Origin: Austropuccinia psidii
Taxonomy: Eukaryota > Basidiomycota > Pucciniomycetes > Pucciniales > Sphaerophragmiaceae
Reading direction: 5' to 3'
Length of the DNA stretch: 64,000 nucleotides
Assembly (NCBI GenBank): GCA_023105745.1
Contig: JALGQZ010000009.1
Location: 31,970,107 to 32,034,106, forward strand
A program made the position numbers and the translations under genes. This document shows positions 56,296 through 64,000 of this stretch, piece after piece. Within the stretch, counting starts at the first letter, position 1; every line of letters starts with the position of its first letter. The notes below the pieces were generated by a model, which worked only from the letters and a program-made list of their open reading frames with translations, was not told the origin of the DNA and searched no databases.

Positions 56296-59224
56296 AAAAT
56301 GGAATAATATGGTAACCTTGAATTGAGTCCAAGAAGAAATAAAAAAATACATCAACCCCAATTCCTTCTTTAATTTTTGAATTTGAGTTACATACTTAAT
56401 GATATATGTACCCATCTTTGGGGATCGCTTCAATAATTTTGAAAGGCTTGAGCTTTGAATCAATAATTAATACAGCTGGTACCCCTTTGATAACATAATC
56501 AAATATCCAATTTCTATAATTAACAGATAATATAGGATTATAGCATAAGAAGTAAAAAAATAGAAGAGTGAAAAAAAAGTGAGTAGCCAAATTTTCATAC
56601 TTATTAATCAATAGAAATTACTTAGAAATTCAAATCAAGTCCCTGGATGCTGAAAAATGTGGAGAAATTTTCAAAAGCTCAGGTTTGTTCCATGTAGCCA
56701 GAATAGGAGTAAATATTTCTCAAGATATATCCATAGATTTAAGTATTTCAATAATTATATAATGGTATATATCAATATTTTGATTCTTTTTCAAATTTTG
56801 TGTAATTCTTTCAGAGCTAAGCTGTTTCATTTTTGATGAAATATGATATGTCAGTTTTCATTTATACATTAAGCTTGCCTTCTTGCCTCTTCCATATATT
56901 TGGCTGAGTTTAGTCTTCATTAAAAATCAATATAAATGTATTTTCAAAATACTAAATATCTTGAACACCATAATTTTATCCATTCCTTTCTCAATAACAT
57001 TTACTTAACTACACAATCAGCTTTTCATTCTTGGGAGTAAGATTTACAATTTTTTGTTATTTTTTATTTTTTAAGCTATCCTTTTCTTATTTAAATCATC
57101 TTCTTTTTAAAAAGTGAATTTGTATTCCCTTTGATCTCCCAATATAGCTTTTTCATATAATATTATTCCTCTTGAAGCTTTTGTACCTCTTTTTTTCTTG
57201 AATATCTTTCTCTTGAGAGCTAATTCAAAGGCTTAAGCTCTTGAATAGCTTATTATTTAATTTTAATAATAAATGAAATTGTTCTGAAAAATGGAAGATA
57301 ATTCATGAAAAATGATGAGCTCAAAGAATAAATCATAACACTTCTTGTATAAGCTTTATGGACCACATTTTCTGATCCAATGCCACAAATTTGTGACAAT
57401 AAGTTTAAGAAAGCTCAAAGAAAATGCATATTTTAGCCAAAAGTAGATATTGCAAAACAAAATTTAAGATACTTCCAAGTCAGGCTATACCCCTGGATAA
57501 GCTGAAAATATAAATCATATATCAAATGAATCAAGGAAATTTATGAATTTCCTTTACAGCATCTTTGTATATGATTGATTATATATATGTATATTCTCAA
57601 TATAGCTTAATTCAATATATAAGTATTTTTATCCCTTAAAATCTAGAGCCAAATACCTGTGTTGTAGTTAGCCTGTTGGTCAGGGATTAATTAATCCTAA
57701 TTTGCACTTTTTGGAGGGAATGAAGACATTGGGGAAAGAGTTCCTCTATCAATAGTTTCTGGGCTATCCAATATTTCTCACTTTATTTTTTCTGGGAAAA
57801 TTCTTTTGTAGTCATTCAGCCGAAATTGTGTCATTTATGTAAATAATTGCATCATTTTTTTGGCCAATAATATCATTTAGTGGTTTCTTTTTCTGGTGGT
57901 TATTTTATTCTGAGGGGAAGCCTTGCTTTTTGTTTATATGGTGATAAATCAATTTAAATTTCATAGATTTGATTTATTTGGTCCACTGGCAGCATTATCC
58001 ATGAATGATTAGTAAGGTGTTTCTGCTGATTAATCCTCAAAGATTCCCCAATTATTAATAATATAGTAATTGGATTACTAATAGTTTCTGAAATCCTTCT
58101 TTCTTATGCAGTTTATACACATAAACTATTTATACTTGATCTTTTGCCTTTTCTTAATATTAGCCTTTGATTCATGGGAGTTTTTTTTCCTAAAAATAAT
58201 TTCCTTTGCAAGTTTACGTCTCTGGTATTTAATGAGCTTTGAAAGGATTATTCTGGTCTTCTTCTAAGCTCACATATAATACCTAAGTATACATTTTAGC
58301 ATATTGAGAAGTTTGGCTTTATTAATTTTGTATTGTGGCTTGAACCAATGACCTGGAACCTTTTCCTGAAACAGGGAATATCCTCACCAACAAGGACAAA
58401 GAAAAATCTTCATTTTTCTTCTCAAAGAGGGTATCCATGGGGATGCTCCTGCTTTTACCTCCTCCCCAAAGAAAATTGATTGAGATAATATTATATTGAA
58501 TACCACAGCACTAGGGCTCATCTGCATCCCTGTTTAATTTCAAAAAAACTCCAAGTGAGGGCTTGGTGGAACTCAGTAATAGTTATTTAATGGTTCAATT
58601 TTCTGTTGAGAATGTCAAGTGTGATATATGGGTCTTGAGGGATAGGCATCTATAGAATGAAAGCATTTGTGTAAGCTGGATATATCCGATGGCCTACTTC
58701 AAGAGAGTTAATTTCTGGGTTAAAATGTTTTATAGTGGAATCTTGTGAATTTTAAGATGGGTAGTCCTGTGCCTGGTGACCAAACAAGGAAGAGAAAGGG
58801 ATCTAATATCTTGGTATACTTTTATAAAGGGTGAATTCTGTGCCAAATAAGGTTTAAAAATTTGGGGGATAAGTATTGGAGTCATTCCACTTGGATATAC
58901 ATGAGCAAAATTCCAATGATCCATCATTAAATTATTTAATCTAGATAGCTCATGAATATGTGAGGAGGGTTCAAAGCTATGTTTTTCTTGAGTCATGATT
59001 AAAATTCCCTTAAAAAAAGCTGAAACATGTGGTAGCTTCCATATAATTATGGATAATGAAATCTCAAAAGCTCAGAAGATAATCCAAAAGAAATTCTTCA
59101 CAAAGAAGGGGACCAAGTGTTTAAAATATAAAGAAGAGTGCACAAAATTTCAAGACCACAAAGAGGGTGAAAGGAATTGACAAAAACAAATTAAAATTAT
59201 TGAAGGGCACAAAAAGGGGATAGG
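56296..59224. other. Intergenic DNA between elements C and D
   Basis: AT-rich. Minus-strand frames at 56396-56611 (71 aa), 56266-56463 (65 aa) and 58730-58996 (88 aa) have some coding-like texture but no recognisable domain, and I do not call them genes. Together with 46390-46611, the first part was continuous before element C inserted. Confidence 0.5.
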
Positions 59225-60681
59225 TGTCACAGGGGCTCTTGGGGGAAGGAAGAGTGGATTCTAACTCAGAAGTCATAAAGCTCACTTGGAATACTACAAG
59301 GAATTAAATAAATAAGAGAAAGAACATATTTATTTACTGAGGGAAAATGCAAGTAAAAATGATATGCAAATAAGAAAAAATATCAATGGCCACAGAGACA
59401 ACTAATCAAGGCCTTAATCAATGTTTCAACATTCCAGAAAGAAAAATGGAATTAGTAAAGGATATGACCTCCAATACCCACTGATAGGTGAAGGAAAGGA
59501 TGCAAATGACTTGCTAAATAATATAAGTATTTACCAATAAATATAAATGAGAAAGATAGAAAGAAAACATGGTAGATTATTTAGCTCAGGGGAAGAACCA
59601 GGGCTGTAAGAGTGGCTGGAATATGTGAAAAGTTGAGATCTTGATTCCTCCAGGCTGAAAGATTATCTGTATTTAATCCTTTAATCTGTATTAACTGATT
59701 TTAGAAAATTAACCTAGCCATATTGGGAACTGAACTGGGTTAAGTAATTCTTTCAGTTCCTGAAATTGAAGTACATATCTCTGGGGGAAAACCTGTATTG
59801 AAGGAATGAAGTTGTCAAGATGAAGTATTGAGATTTTACAATTGAAAACTGATTACATAACTGCCTTTTGAACCTCCTCTTGAAAAGTCCCTTCCAATAT
59901 TCCCTTGGAGGAACACTGCATACATGAAGCACTAATACCTGGAGGGAGAAGGTGATTGTAACTATTGAGTAGTCTCCTTTATATACTACTCATTAATCCA
60001 TTTATGATAACTTTAATTCCATGCAGCTTGCCTTAAGCCCTTCCTTGAGGAATGGTTGAATATTTTCATATGACAGAACTGGGTCTTGAAAATATTTCCA
60101 TTTAATTGCTGAGGGAAAATAGTGCATTATGGTGTATAACATAATATATGGCATTTCTTTAGCTACAGAAGATTGATTGGCATAGTCATGGAGGGACATT
60201 TGGGCTAAATTTGATGATTGGAAGCCCTCTGGTGACTTACAGCTTCTGGGCATTCTTGAGGGTTAAAGTCCAATTTGGGATAAGTGGACAATAGAACCCT
60301 TTGGCATAATCAGATTTAGGCCAAAAGGGGCTATGGGTCCCATAGACGGCGGTGTGCACCCTGTGGGCCATAGAGGGCCTAAATGGCCCAAAACTGCTAT
60401 TAGTTCAGAGCCCTCTAATGAAAGGGGTCAGGATCAATGGTCTCATAGTGCCCTGGGTAGATAGATAATCCCAGGAGTGGAATTGCCTAGAGGGAAAAAA
60501 AGCACCCAGGATGACTTAGTGTCAGTGAGGCCATTAATGAGGGTTTAGACTAAGGCAGCTAATGAAATGGGTGTGGCCCCAAAGGCCGAAGATCATCGGA
60601 AATGATCACTTGAACTCAGGATGAACTTGGCTAAGGTTGCCATAATTGTATCCATGGGGGGCTATTCCCATGGTTGGGACA
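59225..60681 (-). repeat. 3' LTR of element D
   Basis: Begins TGTCACAGGGGCTCTT like element B and ends GGGACA next to a C-rich stretch that is a polypurine tract on the sense strand (AGGTGGGGGGTAC, ends at 60682). About 1457 bp, twice the B LTR, so it may contain an insertion. Includes a perfect interrupted palindrome CTATGGGTCCCATAG at 60331-60345 in a locally GC-rich area. Confidence 0.6.
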
Positions 60682-61434
60682 GTACCCCCCACCTGAGAAC
60701 TAAGGAAATGTAAATGATTTAGGCTTGATTGAAAGGGTTTGATCTGAAAAATTCAAGGAGGAGTTATTTGAAAGATAAAATAAGAATCAGACTGATATTA
60801 AGGTTTTCATGTGGCAGGAATTGCTTGATATTTCATTGACATTGGATTTTTACTTGATAAAACGCTTGAAGGAATGATAATTTTGAAATGAAATAAAAGT
60901 AAAATGAATGAAAATAAAAAAAAAGAGAAAAAAGAAGGGAAAAGAAGGCTTGAATCTTGATCACAGAGGTTGATGCTTGGATTGAATTGGCAAACAAGCA
61001 CTGAATAGAATAATTGATTCAAGGTTTTTACACAGTGGAAAATGTGATTCTTTCAGAGATTGTAGACCACTCTGGGAAGTGCACATCAGGAGAGAAACTC
61101 ACTTTTGGTAGGTCCCACTACCACCAGTTCCATAAGAAAAGGATAATTTTATAAAGGAATGACTTTGAATCAAAAAAATATGGGAAATTTAAATGAAAAG
61201 AATGGCACATTTCTCCAAGTTAAAATGGACATAACAAAGAATTGATGTTGAAAGCTTGGCCAAAGTCCTTTGTCCAAATAATTGACAAGTTCTTCAAGAG
61301 CGGCCAAGGTAATGCTTAAATAGGGAGGAGAATACCTTTAAAGGTGCATATCAGGAGTTGTGCCTTACTTCAATAAATTCCTCTCCCCACCAAGCATCAT
61401 AAAAATCAATATCTTGAAGAATATTTTGCTGGTT

Positions 61435-62868
61435 TTTTAGGATATGATTGATAAAAATATTTAACAAGTTCAGGGAAACTCTTGAAGCTTTCAGCTGGTT
61501 CCCATGTGGATATTTTTGTGTGTTGACTCAAAACTTTCCATTAAACCAGGTACCATAATCTTCCTCTTATGAGCTTTCAATTCAATAATTGAGTAACCTA
61601 CCATTCCTCTTCTTCTTCAAAAATGATTGGAGGAGGAAGATAATGATTTCTTTTTGGGATTTCTGATGTCTTTACCTGTTCCAGGAGAGAAAAATCAAAA
61701 AATGGTTGGATTGACTTCCATTGAGGTGAAAAGCATGAGCACCTACTTTCTTCAAGATCTGAAAAGGACCCAACCATCTTTCTGAAATTTTCTTGGTGTG
61801 GCTTGTTGATTCAATATTATTTTAAGAAAGCCATACCATGTTACTACAATTTAAAACAGGTGCACTTGCTCTAATTTTATCTGAAGCCCTCTCAAGCCTG
61901 TTCATGGCGATTGCAAGTTCTCTCTTGGCATTTTTTCTTAATTGTTGGTTTTTTCTTGATAACTTTCCAGTAGGAGTGTCATTAGTAATGTGAACTCAGT
62001 CAAAATGAGGATCTCTTCCATAAAAAGTGAAAAATGGTGATTGCTTTGCTGAAGAATAGTCAGATTTATTTTAGGCAAATTCAGACAGAGGGAGCCAGGT
62101 GTGCCAATAATCTTGATGGTAACTAACATGAATCTGGAGCTAATTCTCTTGTATCTGATGTTCCCTATCTGTCTGTCCATGAGTCTCAGGATGATAAGAA
62201 GATGAAATATCTGTTGAAATTGTGGGCTGATTAAAAATATTGGTCCAGAAGGAAGAAAAAGAAAGGGAACCTCTATCACTGAAGGTTCTTGATTGAAGGC
62301 CATTCTTGGAAAAATATTATTGATGAATAAATGTGCCAAATACAGAGAAGCTATTGAAAAACGTTTTGGAATAAATACTTCCTTTTTGAGAATCTGTCCA
62401 CCATGACTAGAATTCACTCAAATAAGTTGGACGGTGGAAATTGAGTGATGAAGTCAATGGAAAGATAAATCCCAGGATAATTTTGAATTGGAAGAGCCTT
62501 GAGTAGAACAAACATTTTGTGATTAATATTCTTGTTTCTTGAGCACTGTTGAAAAGATAAGACATAATCCTTGATAAATTGAGTCATTATAGACCAGTGA
62601 AGCCCTGATTGACAGGCTTGAGGATCTTCTCTTGACCAGGGTTTCCAGATTGAGGATAATCATAAAGATTTTTTCTAATATTGAGTTGAACTGTGGGGTC
62701 ATTTGGCACCATCACCCAGTTATTGAAGAGGAGAAGCTGGAAAGAGGAATCAAGAGAATAATCCTTAACAGATTTGCATATTCCTAAATCTTGAGCAATA
62801 CTTCTGTACTCAGAATCTTGCCAAACTGCCTTCTGAATTGAATCAAAATTTTTTGAAAAAGAATCCAC
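61435..62868 (-). pseudogene. Element D integrase - chromodomain (broken)
   Basis: 62587-62868 is the stretch before integrase (IQKAVWQDSEYRSIAQDLG) with a damaged zinc region (YDYPQSGNPGQEK, where the family has His at two of these positions). 61938-62417 is the core in several frames, including SLCLNLPKINL, an out-of-frame piece. The chromodomain end is readable near 61560-61640. Many stops and frameshifts. Confidence 0.75.
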
Positions 62869-62899
62869 CTTTACTGAAAAGATTTTGAGGGTTGAAATT

Positions 62900-63645
62900 C
62901 ATATTTCTTGATAAGTTGTTGAAAATCTCTTGGATTATTTCTGATGAGATCTTCCCCCCTCTCCAGGTAGATTCTTTCCTGAAGTAAAAATTAATCTGGA
63001 ATAGTAGTCAGGAAGACAAAGCAGTAAGTGATGGTAAAAAGAAATTTGGAGAGTAATTCAGCCCAACAGACTTGATGGCTAGTGAGGATTTTTGAAGATA
63101 ATAAGTATTGGAGTTGGGCATAATTGGTGATAATTTCAAAGAAGAAACATAGATGAATAAGAAAAGACTTCCAGAACTTGAGAGCCCAAAATATGCCAGA
63201 GAGCTTCTTTTCATCAATTTGGTAGTTGAGTTCTTCTAGAACACGTTTTTTTCTGTAAAATTCAATGGGATTTTTCCTGAGTCAGTACAGCACCCAAAGC
63301 ATAATAAAAATCATCATTGTCTTCAATTTTGGGTAGAGATGGGTTGAAATGAGAAACAAGTGGGGCTGTGGTGAATGAATATTTGATTTGTTGAAGCTTT
63401 CTAAGAGATTCCTCATTGGGTTGAAAACCCAAATTTTTCTTTAGTAACTTGGCCAGTGAACATATTAACTTTGAATAATTTTTGATGAAACAGTGGCAGA
63501 AGTTGAGAAATGAAAGGAATAATTGAAGAGCCTTAAGGTTTCTTGGAGGTATCCAATTGAGAGTTTTCTGGAACTTTGAATTTTCCATCTTGGAGAATTC
63601 ATAAGAAACAAGATAAAATGAATATTTTACACTCGAAGTGTGAAA
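62900..63645 (-). pseudogene. Element D RT C-terminus - RNase H (broken)
   Basis: 63262-63588 matches the RT thumb and connection of B1 (PRNLKALQLFLSFLNFCHCFIKNYSKL) and the start of RNase H, ending YYALGAVLTQEKSH, with the expected first Asp region altered (EDNDDFYYALG). The rest of RNase H continues in other frames to about 62950. Confidence 0.75.
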
Positions 63646-64000
63646 GGCCTAACCCTGTGACTCAATTCCAGTGAAAGGGTGATTATCTTTTACATGAATT
63701 TTGACAACCCACACCTGTCAGAAAGGAATTTGGGGTAGTCTGGCACCCTTGGAGGCAAGATTCCTTTCCCCACCCAGAATTAATCTTTCTAATTCCTTTT
63801 TTATTTCATTCCGCATCCTGTACTATACTTGAAATTGACATATGTAGCTCAATTGAGATTTTACAGTACACAACCATAATAATTGATACCTCATATTTAA
63901 ATCAAAGTTCACTTATGTAATACATGCTCACATTTTGACATTTAAATTGAAAATACTTCAATTCCTTGTAGCTTCTAAAATAAACACAACACCTCAATTT
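63646..64000. other. Unassigned sequence at the right edge
   Basis: Unlike element B from the breakpoint onward. CCTGTGACTCAA at about 63653 is shared with the start of the element C LTR, but the bases after it do not match. It may be a divergent LTR or other insertion; not resolved. Confidence 0.3.

Larger units (their letters stand above)
59225..63645 (-). mobile_element. Element D: decayed, truncated relative of element B
   Basis: Read on the minus strand: LTR at the left, then degraded chromodomain, integrase, RNase H and part of RT up to about 63645, where similarity to B stops inside RT. Gag, leader and 5' LTR are not present before the window ends. Its proteins align with B1 throughout but carry more stops and substitutions. 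Confidence 0.8.

Noticed and set aside
56266..56611. Overlapping minus-strand frames next to element C
   Set aside because: Some protein-like texture, but the frames are short, shift between each other, and match nothing I recognise.
1..64000. tRNA, rRNA or CRISPR features
   Set aside because: No cloverleaf-like, ribosomal or regularly spaced repeat-spacer structure was seen by eye; CRISPR is not expected in a eukaryotic window.

Overview
This is a eukaryotic, strongly AT-rich window, almost certainly from a rust fungus (Pucciniales). The organism call rests on small GT-AG introns with CTRAY branch sites in the one host gene, very AT-rich intergenic DNA, and Ty3/Gypsy chromodomain retrotransposons whose Gag and Pol proteins look to me like the expanded families of the myrtle rust Austropuccinia psidii. 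The species is recognition from memory and was not tested by a search.

Layout. 1-2610 is the 3' part of a spliced host gene for an RRM-like, Arg/Ser/Pro- and Gln-rich protein, including a 17-nt microexon. 3266-3448 is a small GC- and CpG-rich island. About 3740-6600 is almost pure A/T homopolymer sequence, and 6600-18628 is AT-rich DNA with no gene I can support. 18634-22513 looks like one 3.9-kb palindrome but resolves into two solo LTRs of one family in opposite orientations, each with its own perfect 5-bp target-site duplication.

From 24328 on, the window is mostly LTR retrotransposons. Element A (24328-34577, minus) is decayed and has lost catalytic residues. Element B (35546-46384, minus) is a collapsed tandem, LTR-internal-LTR remnant-gag remnant-LTR, with one target duplication (GTTCT) at its outer ends; a 14-nt LTR segment is complementary to its primer-binding position, suggesting Tf1-type self-priming. 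Element C (46612-56295, plus) is young: two 1431-bp LTRs about 1% apart, perfect AAAAT duplication, and a long Gag-Pol frame broken by one stop. Element D (59225 to about 63645, minus) is a decayed relative of B cut off near the right edge.

The most unusual biology is in the leader of element C. The sequence predicts a first intron (48089-48636) whose removal creates an AUG across the splice junction. A second short intron (48937-49004) contains the Gag-Pol start codon. Keeping it gives a short ORF followed by Gag-Pol. Removing it deletes that AUG and joins the first ORF to a different frame, giving a predicted 333-residue protein that overlaps Gag-Pol for about 700 nt. Element A shows remnants of the same arrangement. 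I read this as a possible splicing switch between two overlapping products; it is inferred from sequence only.
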